A stretch of DNA of 64,000 nt from Hyphomicrobiales bacterium (GTDB lineage Bacteria; Pseudomonadota; Alphaproteobacteria; Rhizobiales; Rhizobiaceae): NCBI GenBank assembly GCA_900489925.1, contig UEHQ01000009.1, positions 374,598 through 438,597 of the forward strand. The letters are read 5' to 3'. The position numbers and the translations under genes are program-made. The notes beneath the pieces are model-generated. The model had not been told where the DNA came from. It did not search any database and was given only the letters and a program-made list of their open reading frames with translations. How positions within the stretch are numbered: the stretch's first letter is position 1; the number at the start of each line of letters is the position of its first letter. Positions 56,862-64,000 of this stretch are shown piece after piece.

Positions 56862-57896
56862 TCAGCGTCCTCCGCTGCGAACGCGCTCGACGAGCAGGCG
56901 AACGTTTTCAGGATCCGCCTGAGGCGTAATACCGTGGCCAAGATTGAAGATCAGCGGGCCGCTTCCGAGCCGCTGCAGAATGTCGTCGATACCTTCCGAC
57001 AAAGCCGCCCCGCCTGCAACGACCCGCATTGGATCTAGGTTGCCCTGCACGGGTCCATCCTTCTGCAGCTCGACCGCGAAATCCAGCGGTACCGACCAGT
57101 CAAGCCCGATCGCCTCCGCCCCAGTCTTCTGCCGGTAATCCTTCAGGAGATAGCCGGCGCCCTTCGCGAATGCGATCACGCGTGCCTTCGGCCGCCGGGC
57201 CTTCACCGACGCGATCATCCGCGCAACCGGCGCGACTGCGTAAGCAGCAAATTCCCGCTGGCCCAGCACACCCGCCCAGGAATCGAAGATCTGCACAGCG
57301 TCCGCACCAGCATCGATCTGCGAAACCAGATAGTCCGCAGAAATATCGGCCAGCACCGCCAGAAGACGCTCGAAGGCTTTCGGGTGCTTATAGGCAAACA
57401 ATCGCGCCGGCGCCTGATCCGGCGTTCCGTGCCCGGCAATCATATAGGTCGCGACCGTCCAGGGGGCCCCACAGAAGCCCAGCAACGTCGTTTCGTCAGG
57501 AAGCTCGAGCCGCAGCCGCCGAACCGTCTCCATGACGGGCGCAAGGTGCTCCATCACAGGTGCCACATCCAATCGCTCGATACCGCCGACATCAATCGGA
57601 TCCATCTCCGGTCCATGTCCTTCGGTGAAACGAACATTCCGTCTCATGGCATCAGGGATAACCAGGATATCGGAGAAAAGGATCGCCGCATCGAATCCGT
57701 ATCGCCGTATCGGCTGAAGCGTCACTTCGACTGCGTGCTTCGGCGAATAACAGAGATCGAGAAAGCTCCCGGCTTTTGCGCGAACTTGCCTGTATTCGGG
57801 AAGGTAACGCCCTGCTTGCCGCATCAGCCAGATCGGGGGAGGGCTCAGTGTTTCGCCCTCGAGCACTCGTAAGATTTTCCGCCGCGTTCCGCTCAA
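56862..57896 (-). CDS. hemE: Uroporphyrinogen decarboxylase
   Basis: A 344-residue TIM-barrel enzyme converting uroporphyrinogen III to coproporphyrinogen III. The signature [16 protein letters not shown] is near the N-terminus (about residues 21-36) and [13 protein letters not shown] is in the middle; the catalytic Asp lies in ILFSDIL. It starts with TTG at 57896. It marks the left edge of the origin region, in the same place and direction as hemE at Caulobacter and Sinorhizobium origins. Confidence 0.97.
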   Translation of the reverse strand: MSGTRRKILRVLEGETLSPPPIWLMRQAGRYLPEYRQVRAKAGSFLDLCYSPKHAVEVTLQPIRRYGFDAAILFSDILVIPDAMRRNVRFTEGHGPEMDPIDVGGIERLDVAPVMEHLAPVMETVRRLRLELPDETTLLGFCGAPWTVATYMIAGHGTPDQAPARLFAYKHPKAFERLLAVLADISADYLVSQIDAGADAVQIFDSWAGVLGQREFAAYAVAPVARMIASVKARRPKARVIAFAKGAGYLLKDYRQKTGAEAIGLDWSVPLDFAVELQKDGPVQGNLDPMRVVAGGAALSEGIDDILQRLGSGPLIFNLGHGITPQADPENVRLLVERVRSGGR

Positions 57897-58050
57897 GCGC
57901 TTCTTCCCTATAAAATCTAAAGATATTTAAAGAGGTTTCTATTTCTTAGAGTCGGTGACTATCAAGGATTAAAATCCATCCACGGACGATACGATTTGTC
58001 GCGCCACGCCGAAGTTGCGCGAACGAAGAAAGAAAGCTCTGCCGCGACTT

Positions 58051-58059
58051 TGGGGATAA
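58051..58059 (-). promoter_or_regulatory. DnaA-box-like site
   Basis: TGGGGATAA, the complement of TTATCCCCA, one mismatch to TTATCCACA, in the predicted origin. Confidence 0.5.
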
Positions 58060-58115
58060 CACTGAAACGGTCTTAGATTTCAATGCGATGAAGCCTACCG
58101 CAATATGCACCTGGT

Positions 58116-58124
58116 TGTGGACAA
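58116..58124 (-). promoter_or_regulatory. DnaA-box-like site
   Basis: TGTGGACAA, the complement of TTGTCCACA, one mismatch to the consensus, in the predicted origin. Confidence 0.6.
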
Positions 58125-58205
58125 GTACTGCATATCTGTGTGCCTTGTGCAAACTTTCCACAAAAGTCACAAGTGCCGCCGGAGCCACGTCACAAGAATC
58201 CGAAA

Positions 58206-58214
58206 TGTGGAAAA
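58206..58214 (-). promoter_or_regulatory. DnaA-box-like site
   Basis: TGTGGAAAA, the complement of TTTTCCACA, one mismatch to the consensus, in the predicted origin. Confidence 0.55.
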
Positions 58215-58299
58215 CTAGGCATGTTTTCCCTTGCCTTGACCCGGGCCGGTCTCGTAGCTCTCCCTTATCCAGTCTTTTCAACAGGCATCGGAAAATATC

Positions 58300-59121
58300 G
58301 TGGAGAATCGGCCGAACTTCTTCCATTTGCACCTGATTTCTGACTCAACAGGAGAGACTCTGATCTCCGCCGGTCGCGCCGCTTCCGCGCAATTCAAGTC
58401 CGCCCAGCCTGTCGAACATGTCTATCCGCTGATCCGAAATCGAAAGCAGCTCCTGGCCGTGTTGCAGACGATCGACGGTGAACCGGGCATCGTCCTCTAC
58501 ACGATCGTCGATCGGGAGCTCGCCGCGCTGATTGATGAGCGATGCGCGGAAATGGGTGTGGCTTCCGTCAACGTGCTGGAACCAGTCCTCAACGCATTCC
58601 AGATCTATCTCGGCGCGCCCTCGCGTCGCCGGGTCGGCGCCCAACATGTCATGAACGCCGGATATTTTGCTCGCATCGAAGCGCTTAACTTCACCATGGA
58701 TCATGATGACGGCCAGATGCCCGATGACTATAATGACGCCGACGTCGTTATTATAGGTATCAGCCGTACGTCGAAAACGCCGACCAGCATCTATCTCGCC
58801 AACCGCGGCATTAAGACGGCCAACATTCCGATCGTCTACGGCGTGCCTCTTCCCGAGAGCTTGTTCTCGGCGACCAAGCCGCTGATCGTCTGTCTGATCG
58901 CGACCACCGACCGCATTTCGCAGGTCCGTGAAAATCGCGTTCTCGGAACTACGTCGGGCTTCGATCGTGGCGACTACACGGATCGCGCGGCCATATCCGA
59001 GGAACTCAAATATGCGCGATCACTGTGTGCGCGACATAACTGGCCGTTGATCGACGTGACGCGACGCTCGATCGAAGAGACGGCGGCTGCAATCGTTGCT
59101 CTTCGGCCAAAGCTGCGTTAA
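58300..59121 (+). CDS. DUF299 pyruvate, phosphate dikinase / PEP synthase regulatory protein
   Basis: A 273-residue bifunctional kinase/pyrophosphorylase that switches PPDK or PEP synthase on and off by ADP-dependent phosphorylation and phosphate-dependent dephosphorylation. The N-terminal [15 protein letters not shown] and the P-loop-like GISRTSKT (residues 153-160) followed by [10 protein letters not shown] are diagnostic. It starts with GTG at 58300. This is the gene called RP001 at alphaproteobacterial origins. No PPDK gene is in the window, so the target is inferred from the family. Confidence 0.93.
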   Translation: MENRPNFFHLHLISDSTGETLISAGRAASAQFKSAQPVEHVYPLIRNRKQLLAVLQTIDGEPGIVLYTIVDRELAALIDERCAEMGVASVNVLEPVLNAFQIYLGAPSRRRVGAQHVMNAGYFARIEALNFTMDHDDGQMPDDYNDADVVIIGISRTSKTPTSIYLANRGIKTANIPIVYGVPLPESLFSATKPLIVCLIATTDRISQVRENRVLGTTSGFDRGDYTDRAAISEELKYARSLCARHNWPLIDVTRRSIEETAAAIVALRPKLR

Positions 59122-59151
59122 GCGCTGAACGTCTATCGCCGCGGAGGTTTT

Positions 59152-59751
59152 ATGACAGCCAGACTCATCCTTGCATCCTCCAGTCCGTTCCGGCGAATGC
59201 TCATGCAGAATGCCGGCGTGTCGTTTGATGTTCATCCGGCCCAAATCGATGAGCGCGCTGTCGAAGCGCCGCTCGAGGCTGACGGCGCGACGCCAGATGC
59301 CATTGCCCTTGTTCTTGCGAAAGCCAAAGCGCGGGAAGTGAGCAGTCGTTTCCCTGATGCATTGGTCCTCGGGTCGGATCAGACGATGTCACTCGGAAAG
59401 CGGACGTTTCACAAACCCAGGGACATGAAAGATGCGGCCGATCACCTGAAGGCGCTTCGCGGAGCGACGCACCGGCTGAATAGCGCGATCGCACTCGCCC
59501 TGGGTGGCGATATCATATGGGAGCATATCTCGCACGCCGAATTGACGATGCGCATGTTCAGCGATGACTTCATACAACGTCATCTCGGTCGCGTCGGAGA
59601 CAGAGCGCTTGCAAGCGTCGGGGCCTATCAGCTTGAGGGGGAGGGACTGCAGTTGTTCACGAAGATAGAAGGCGACTATTTCACGATATTGGGCCTTCCC
59701 ATGTTGCCCCTGTTGGAGAAGCTGCGTGAACTGGGTGCGATCGATGGATGA
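59152..59751 (+). CDS. maf: Maf-family nucleotide pyrophosphatase
   Basis: A 199-residue protein with the Maf start [18 protein letters not shown] and the later VLGSDQTM and [16 protein letters not shown] segments with the catalytic Asp/Glu/Lys set. Maf enzymes hydrolyse non-canonical or modified nucleoside triphosphates and were linked to division arrest in Bacillus. It is 30 bp behind the DUF299 gene, and its last 8 bases overlap aroE. Confidence 0.92.
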   Translation: MTARLILASSSPFRRMLMQNAGVSFDVHPAQIDERAVEAPLEADGATPDAIALVLAKAKAREVSSRFPDALVLGSDQTMSLGKRTFHKPRDMKDAADHLKALRGATHRLNSAIALALGGDIIWEHISHAELTMRMFSDDFIQRHLGRVGDRALASVGAYQLEGEGLQLFTKIEGDYFTILGLPMLPLLEKLRELGAIDG

Positions 59752-60601
59752 TTCACGTGAAACATTGGCTCCGAGAGCGTTTGTCACCGGCTACCCCGCC
59801 AAACATTCCCGGTCGCCGCTGATCCATGGCCACTGGCTGAAAACGCTTGACCTTCAGGGCAGCTATCAGGCTTACGAGGTAAAGCCGGAGGATTTTCCCG
59901 CCTTCATGAACGCTTTGAAAAGTGGCGAGTCTGGCTTTGCCGGCGGTAACGTCACAATCCCGCACAAGGAAATGGCGTTCAAGCTCGCCGATGAGCCGGA
60001 TGAGCTTTCGGAAGAGCTCGGAGCCTCGAATACCCTTTGGATCGATGACGGCCGCCTCAAAGCGACCAACACCGATGGCCGAGGATTTACAGCCAATCTC
60101 GACGAGCGCCACCCCGGCTGGGACAAGGCGACGTCGGCCGTCATCCTGGGCGCCGGCGGGGCAAGCCGGGCTATCATCCAGGCTGTTAGAGATAGGGGCT
60201 TTTCAGAGATCCATGTCGTCAACCGCACCGTTGACCGCGCGGCGGAACTCGCCGATCGCTTTGGGCCGAAGGTCTATGCTCACCCGATCGCCGCCCTCGG
60301 CGAGGTCATGAAAGGTGCCGGCCTGTTCATCAACACGACATCTCTCGGCATGGACGGTGAAAGCGCACCGCAGATCGATTTCTCTCCGTTGCAGTCGGGC
60401 GCGGTGGTGACAGATATCGTTTACGTGCCGCTCAAGACACCTTTCCTCAAGCAGGCAGAAGAGCAAGGCTTCGCCATTGTCGATGGCTTGGGCATGCTGT
60501 TGCACCAGGCTGTTCCAGGTTTCGAAAAGTGGTTCGGCCAGCGGCCGATCGTGACCGAGGAACTTCGGTCGCTGATCATCGCGGATATGGAAAGACACTG
60601 A
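59744..60601 (+). CDS. aroE: Shikimate dehydrogenase
   Basis: A 285-residue NADPH enzyme of the aromatic amino-acid pathway. Shikimate-binding SRSP is at residues 22-25 and the catalytic Lys75 is in NVTIPHKE; the nucleotide-binding GAGGASRAI and [14 protein letters not shown] follow. ATG 59744 is chosen because it fits the usual N-terminal distance and overlaps the maf stop (ATGGATGA). The first codons, DDSRET, are a parS-like site. Its stop overlaps the coaE ATG by one base. Confidence 0.95.
   Translation: MDDSRETLAPRAFVTGYPAKHSRSPLIHGHWLKTLDLQGSYQAYEVKPEDFPAFMNALKSGESGFAGGNVTIPHKEMAFKLADEPDELSEELGASNTLWIDDGRLKATNTDGRGFTANLDERHPGWDKATSAVILGAGGASRAIIQAVRDRGFSEIHVVNRTVDRAAELADRFGPKVYAHPIAALGEVMKGAGLFINTTSLGMDGESAPQIDFSPLQSGAVVTDIVYVPLKTPFLKQAEEQGFAIVDGLGMLLHQAVPGFEKWFGQRPIVTEELRSLIIADMERH
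59749..59764. promoter_or_regulatory. parS-like site at the maf/aroE junction
   Basis: TGATTCACGTGAAACA, 15 of 16 to parS. It begins with the maf stop codon and covers aroE codons 2-7. It is the only site on the right arm of the origin in this window. Confidence 0.85.
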
Positions 60602-61212
60602 TGCTGCGGATTGGATTGACCGGCTCTATCGGAATGGGGAAGTCCACCATGGCGAAACTTTTCGCCGAGCTGGGCCTGCCGGTAAACGATGCCGACGCTG
60701 TCGTCCATGATCTCTATTCGGGGGAGGCGGCACCGCTGGTGGAGGCAGCCTTTCCTGGAACGGTAAAGGGCGGTGTGGTCGATCGCCGGGAACTCGGGCG
60801 CCAATTGTCGGCTGCGCCGGCTGGCTTCAAGCGCCTCGAAGAGATCGTCCACCCTCTCGTGAGAAAGCGCGAATCAGAGTTCATCGCACGCGAGCGAGAA
60901 AAGGGCAGCGACATGGTGCTGCTCGATATACCGCTGCTTTTCGAGACCGGAGCGGAAAAAAGAGTTGATATGATTGTAGTGGTTACCTGCGATCCACAGA
61001 TTCAGCGGTCGCGCGTGCTTGCGCGGCCGAACATGACGGAAGAGAAATTCAATGCGATTCTTGCTCGCCAGACGCCGGATGCGGAAAAGCGCAAGAGAGC
61101 GGACTACGTGATCGATACAAGTTTCAGCATCGAGGCGGCGAGAGAGCGCGTGGCTGAAACTGTGTCCGATATAAAGCGTCGATTGGCGAATGGGGAATTC
61201 GAGCATGCGTGA
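60601..61212 (+). CDS. coaE: Dephospho-CoA kinase
   Basis: A 203-residue P-loop kinase catalysing the last step of coenzyme A synthesis. The P-loop GSIGMGKST is at residues 8-16, with NDADAVVHDLY and the lid region following. ATG 60601 shares its A with the aroE stop. It overlaps dnaQ by 8 bp. Confidence 0.96.
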   Translation: MLRIGLTGSIGMGKSTMAKLFAELGLPVNDADAVVHDLYSGEAAPLVEAAFPGTVKGGVVDRRELGRQLSAAPAGFKRLEEIVHPLVRKRESEFIAREREKGSDMVLLDIPLLFETGAEKRVDMIVVVTCDPQIQRSRVLARPNMTEEKFNAILARQTPDAEKRKRADYVIDTSFSIEAARERVAETVSDIKRRLANGEFEHA

Positions 61213-61915
61213 GATCATTTTCGATACGGAAACCACGGGCCTGGATAACCGTGTCGATCGCATCATCGAAATTGGCGGGATCGAACTTCTCAACCATTTT
61301 CCAACCGGCAGGACGATCCATATCTATGTGAACCCCGGCAGCCAGAAGGTTCATCCGGATGCATTGGCCGTGCACGGGATCACCGATGAGTTCTTGAAGG
61401 ACAAGCCTCCGTTCGCCGACGTCGTACAACAGATCCTCGATTTCTTCGGGGATGCAAAATGGATCGCCCATAACGCGACGTTCGATATGGGGTTCATCAA
61501 CGCCGAGCTTGCCCGGCTGGGAATGCCGCCGATCCTGCCCGACAGTGTGATCGACACACTTTCGCTCGCCCGGCGCAAGCATCCGATGGGCCCGAATTCC
61601 CTCGATGCGCTCTGCCGTCGCTACGGTGTCGATAATTCACATCGTGCAAAACACGGCGCCCTGCTCGACTCCGAATTGCTAGCGGAAGTCTATATCGAGA
61701 TGATTGGCGGTCGCCAGACGGCGCTGGGTCTCGGTGTCGCGCAAAACAGCGCGGCCCTGGAACAGGACGCCGCCGATGAGATCATCATCGAGCCAATTGC
61801 CCGGCCACGGTCGCTCGCCACCCGCATCAGCGAGCAGGAAGGGCAGGCGCACGACGCGCTGATCGCCAAGCTCGGCCAAAAAGGCATCTGGGCAAAATAC
61901 GATCGCCCAAACTAA
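61205..61915 (+). CDS. dnaQ: DNA polymerase III epsilon subunit (proofreading exonuclease)
   Basis: A 236-residue DEDDh 3'-5' exonuclease. Exo I has Asp7 and Glu9 in IIFDTETTG; Exo II is in WIAHNATFDMGF; Exo III has the His-Asp pair in HRAKHGALLDSELLAEVY. A C-terminal tail follows that would contact the alpha subunit. ATG 61205 is chosen over the in-frame 61190 because it gives the tight N-terminus seen in the family. It overlaps coaE (ATGCGTGA). Confidence 0.96.
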   Translation: MREIIFDTETTGLDNRVDRIIEIGGIELLNHFPTGRTIHIYVNPGSQKVHPDALAVHGITDEFLKDKPPFADVVQQILDFFGDAKWIAHNATFDMGFINAELARLGMPPILPDSVIDTLSLARRKHPMGPNSLDALCRRYGVDNSHRAKHGALLDSELLAEVYIEMIGGRQTALGLGVAQNSAALEQDAADEIIIEPIARPRSLATRISEQEGQAHDALIAKLGQKGIWAKYDRPN

Positions 61916-61916
61916 A

Positions 61917-61942
61917 AATGCCCGGGCTGAACCCGGGCATTC
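61917..61942. terminator. Intrinsic terminator between dnaQ and secB
   Basis: AATGCCCGGG-CTGA-ACCCGGGCATT. On the minus strand the stem is followed by TTTTTAG, so it mainly ends secB transcription; it can also work for dnaQ. Confidence 0.85.
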
Positions 61943-61964
61943 AAGATCTTCCTGACGGAATGAA

Positions 61965-62438
61965 TCAGTTCGCCTGAACCTTTGCACGTGCCTGCTCTTC
62001 AGCAACACGCTGCGCGAACATCTGCGAGAAATCGATCGGATCGATCATCAGCGGCGGGAAGCCGCCATTGCGCGTGACGTCGGCGATGATCTGGCGGGCG
62101 AACGGGAAAAGCATCCGCGGGCACTCGATGAAGAGAACCGGGAGCATGTGTTCCTGCGGGAAACCGGCGATCCGGAAGACGCCGCCATAGACCAACTCGG
62201 TGTGGAAGACCGTCTTGTCGCCATCCTTGGCTTCCGCGTTCAGCGAAAGAACGACGTCGAAATCGGTATCCGAGAGCGGGTTGGCGTTGACGTTGACATT
62301 GATGTTGATCGCCGGCGCTTTGTCGCGGGCTTGCAGCGAGCGGGGAGCGCCCGGGTTTTCGAAAGAGAGATCCTTGGTGTACTGAGCAAGGATGGTAAGG
62401 CTCGGGCTTGTTGCACCGTTGTTGTCTTCGCTGGCCAT
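61965..62438 (-). CDS. secB: Protein-export chaperone SecB
   Basis: A 157-residue tetrameric chaperone that keeps preproteins unfolded for the Sec translocon. It shows the family's [16 protein letters not shown] start, [19 protein letters not shown] and [19 protein letters not shown]. The ATG at 62438 is preferred because GAGGAA lies about 6 bases upstream; an ATG at 62444 is immediately next to that site. It is downstream of fxsA on the same strand. Confidence 0.96.
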   Translation of the reverse strand: MASEDNNGATSPSLTILAQYTKDLSFENPGAPRSLQARDKAPAININVNVNANPLSDTDFDVVLSLNAEAKDGDKTVFHTELVYGGVFRIAGFPQEHMLPVLFIECPRMLFPFARQIIADVTRNGGFPPLMIDPIDFSQMFAQRVAEEQARAKVQAN

Positions 62439-62526
62439 TGGCATTTCCTCGAGAGCTTTGGATGAGCCGCATTATCATTTCGAGGTTAGCGTTACAACCC
62501 GGGCCTATTACGGTCCAAGCCTTGCA

Positions 62527-63027
62527 TCAATCGCCGATATGTTTGCCGGCCCATGGAGACTTGCCGTCGGGCTCGCGATGAAAATCCGTCGCATCCAGAT
62601 CGACGACAGTCGAACGCCCCTCCCGATCGGTCGGTCGCGCGGACGACTGGTAGCCGTTGGCTGATCCCACAACGACAAACCGGCGGCTCACATATTTCCA
62701 TGCCAGATCTCGCACCGCCGGAATGAAGATAAGGATCGCAATGATGTCGGTAATGAATCCGGGAATGATCAGCAGCAATGAAGCGATCACGAACATTGCG
62801 GGACGCAAGAGCTCGCGACCTGGCAGAACACCGCTCTGTCCCTGTTCGGACAGGCGCCGAAGGATGCCTATGCCCTGGCGTTTAAGCAAGGCAACGCCCG
62901 TGATGAAGCTCAGCATGACAAGGGCGAGCGTCAACCAGAGGCCGATCGCTTTGCCGACCAGCACAAAGCCGGCGATCTCGGCAAGAGGCAGAAGCAGCAG
63001 GAAACCAGGGATTATCGTCGGTCGCAT
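62527..63027 (-). CDS. fxsA: FxsA family membrane protein
   Basis: A 166-residue inner-membrane protein with hydrophobic helices at about residues 5-24, 27-46 and 77-102 and a polar C-terminal tail. The FLLLLPLAEIAGFVLVGKAIG start and the GFITDIIAILIFIPAVR motif define the family. E. coli FxsA counters F-plasmid exclusion of phage T7; the wider role is not known. It is 88 bp upstream of secB and divergent from the Tim44-like gene. Confidence 0.88.
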   Translation of the reverse strand: MRPTIIPGFLLLLPLAEIAGFVLVGKAIGLWLTLALVMLSFITGVALLKRQGIGILRRLSEQGQSGVLPGRELLRPAMFVIASLLLIIPGFITDIIAILIFIPAVRDLAWKYVSRRFVVVGSANGYQSSARPTDREGRSTVVDLDATDFHREPDGKSPWAGKHIGD

Positions 63028-63154
63028 GTCATCATTCCGGTGGTCACCGGACTCCGTTTAAATCGGTCCCATTCGCGGACCTATTTGAATCATCTGTATC
63101 GGCAGACTATATGGGAGTACAAATCAGAGATGTTAACAGCGATAGCGGCGGAAC

Positions 63155-63859
63155 ATGGGTTCAAACGACTTCATCACATTGTTTTTTCTCGTGGCGGCGG
63201 TGCTGATTTTTTTGCAGCTTCGCAGTGTTCTTGGACGTCGTACGGGAAATGAGAAGCCCCCGCGCGATCTTTATACGCCGCGGGATGCCGTCGGCCCTGA
63301 AACGCCTGACGCCGGCAAGGTTGTGACGTTGCCACGTCGGGACGCAACGTCGGATGATGATGACCGGTTTGCAGCGATCGATGCATTCGCTCCCGCCGGC
63401 ACGCCTCTGAACGATTCGCTTCGCGAGATGAACAAGGCGGATGCGTCGTTCAATCCGAAGGAATTCCTGAACGGCGCGCGGATGGCTTATGAAATGGTCG
63501 TGACCGCGTTCGCCGACGGCGATCGCAAGACGCTGAAGACCCTTCTGTCTCGCGAAGTCTATGATGGTTTTGACGCGGCGATCGGCGAGCGTGAGGCGAA
63601 GGGTGAAAAGGTGAAGTCGACCTTCGTCGGCGTCGAGAAAGCCGAGATCACAAACGTCGAACTGAAGGCCAGTGAAGCGCAGATCACCGTTCGCATGGTC
63701 AGCCAGTTGATTTCCGCGACCTATGACAAGGATGACAAGCTGCTTGACGGCGATGCGGAAAACGTGGCGGAGGTCAACGATCTCTGGACATTTGCTCGCG
63801 ATACCCGCTCGCGCGACCCGAATTGGAAACTCGTGGCCACTGAATCGGAACATGAGTGA
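63155..63859 (+). CDS. Tim44/TimA-like membrane-associated protein
   Basis: A 234-residue protein. The N-terminal helix (residues 5-22, FITLFFLVAAVLIFLQL) should anchor it in the inner membrane; a charged linker follows, then a C-terminal Tim44-like domain (FLNGARMAYEMVVTAFADGDRKTLKTLLS, then VEKAEITNVEL and DLWTFARD). Mitochondrial Tim44 tethers Hsp70 to the import channel; bacterial homologues are thought to act in membrane protein quality control. Its stop overlaps mltA. Confidence 0.9.
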   Translation: MGSNDFITLFFLVAAVLIFLQLRSVLGRRTGNEKPPRDLYTPRDAVGPETPDAGKVVTLPRRDATSDDDDRFAAIDAFAPAGTPLNDSLREMNKADASFNPKEFLNGARMAYEMVVTAFADGDRKTLKTLLSREVYDGFDAAIGEREAKGEKVKSTFVGVEKAEITNVELKASEAQITVRMVSQLISATYDKDDKLLDGDAENVAEVNDLWTFARDTRSRDPNWKLVATESEHE

Positions 63860-64000
63860 CGAAACGCGGGGCTTTGCCCTTCACGCGACAAGCTTCGATC
63901 AGTTGGAAGGCTGGAGGGACGATGATCCCTCCGGCCTTTTTGAAACTATGGAAGCATGTCGCCGGCATATCGAGACCGTGAAGCCGTATCGAACCGGGTC
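63852..64000 (+). CDS. mltA: Membrane-bound lytic murein transglycosylase A, N-terminal part
   Basis: Only the first 49 codons are in the window; the frame runs off the right edge. The product starts MSDETRGFALHATSFDQLEGW, and the FDQLEGWRDDDPSG..F..MEACR pattern is the start of the MltA domain, cut from the rest. No signal peptide or lipobox is seen at this start, so either the start is internal or export is by another route. The ATG at 63852 overlaps the Tim44-like stop by 8 bp; the Tim44-mltA pair is common in rhizobia. Confidence 0.75.
   Translation, partial: MSDETRGFALHATSFDQLEGWRDDDPSGLFETMEACRRHIETVKPYRTG

Larger units (their letters stand above)
57897..58299. other. oriC: Chromosomal replication origin (oriC), predicted
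   Basis: A 403-bp intergenic region between divergent hemE and the DUF299 gene, the location of the Caulobacter and Sinorhizobium chromosomal origins. An AT-rich stretch at about 57905-57977 next to hemE could be the unwinding element. DnaA-box-like 9-mers (consensus TTATCCACA) include TTATCCCCA (58051-58059, minus), TTGTCCACA (58116-58124, minus), TTTTCCACA (58206-58214, minus), each with one mismatch, plus weaker ones at 58154-58162 and 58265-58273. GANTC sites for CcrM methylation are at 57949-57953 and 58196-58200, with more just inside the DUF299 gene. Flanking genes all point outward. No CtrA-type TTAA-N7-TTAA was found. Confidence 0.85.

Noticed and set aside
57960-57980. GGATT-AA-AATCC in the origin as a CtrA site
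   Set aside because: It is a short dyad but does not match TTAA-N7-TTAA.

Overview
The window is chromosomal DNA from an alphaproteobacterium of the order Rhizobiales, most likely a member of the Rhizobiaceae (Rhizobium, Sinorhizobium, Agrobacterium or a close relative). The evidence is a full-length cyclic beta-1,2-glucan synthase (NdvB/ChvB type), the 180-kDa class NAD-glutamate dehydrogenase, the TrcR (DUF1013) regulator, an EcfG-type stress promoter, and the alphaproteobacterial origin arrangement hemE-oriC-DUF299 with parAB, rsmG, mnmG, mnmE and rho nearby. DNA is GC-rich and densely coding; no insertion sequence, prophage, CRISPR array, tRNA or rRNA was seen. Genus cannot be settled from the sequence alone.

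Left part (1-11.7 kb): a class I methyltransferase (-), then galE (+) followed by a phosphonate monoester hydrolase-like sulfatase-superfamily enzyme, a DUF1993 gene (-), and a six-gene operon made of an M19 dipeptidase plus a complete Dpp-type peptide ABC transporter. After it lie three very small genes, one of them (DUF1328) behind a canonical EcfG promoter.

Middle part (12-44.7 kb): ndvB (8.5 kb) with an OpgC-type glucan modification gene downstream; asd; an MltB-type lytic transglycosylase; beta-carbonic anhydrase; pyridoxal kinase; NAD-GDH; a UMF1-family transporter; the block purH - heparinase-like gene - rsmB - htpX on the minus strand; an SDHAF4-like small protein; a secreted nuclease-like protein; acs; trcR; prpE; and a YggS-type PLP protein.

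Right part (44.8-64 kb): leuS-lptE-holA (+) run tail to tail into the minus-strand block parB, parA, rsmG, mnmG, mnmE, rho, hemJ, hemE. Gene direction switches at 57.9-58.3 kb, which I interpret as the chromosomal replication origin. To its right, the plus-strand block DUF299 regulator, maf, aroE, coaE, dnaQ leads outward, followed by secB and fxsA (-), a Tim44-like gene and the start of mltA. Five parS sites (one perfect 16-mer, four with one mismatch) lie at 42.25, 51.36, 53.35, 53.39 and 59.75 kb around parAB and oriC. Three sit inside genes (rsmG, prpE, aroE) and are read in the same frame, so three unrelated enzymes share a Ser-Arg-Glu-Thr stretch.

Most of the window is well-known housekeeping sequence. 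The parts that deserve a second look are the origin and parS architecture, the small-gene/stress-promoter cluster at 10.85-11.73 kb, the strong inverted repeat between ndvB and opgC, and the heparinase-like gene within a housekeeping block. I found no clear evidence for a wholly new multi-gene system.
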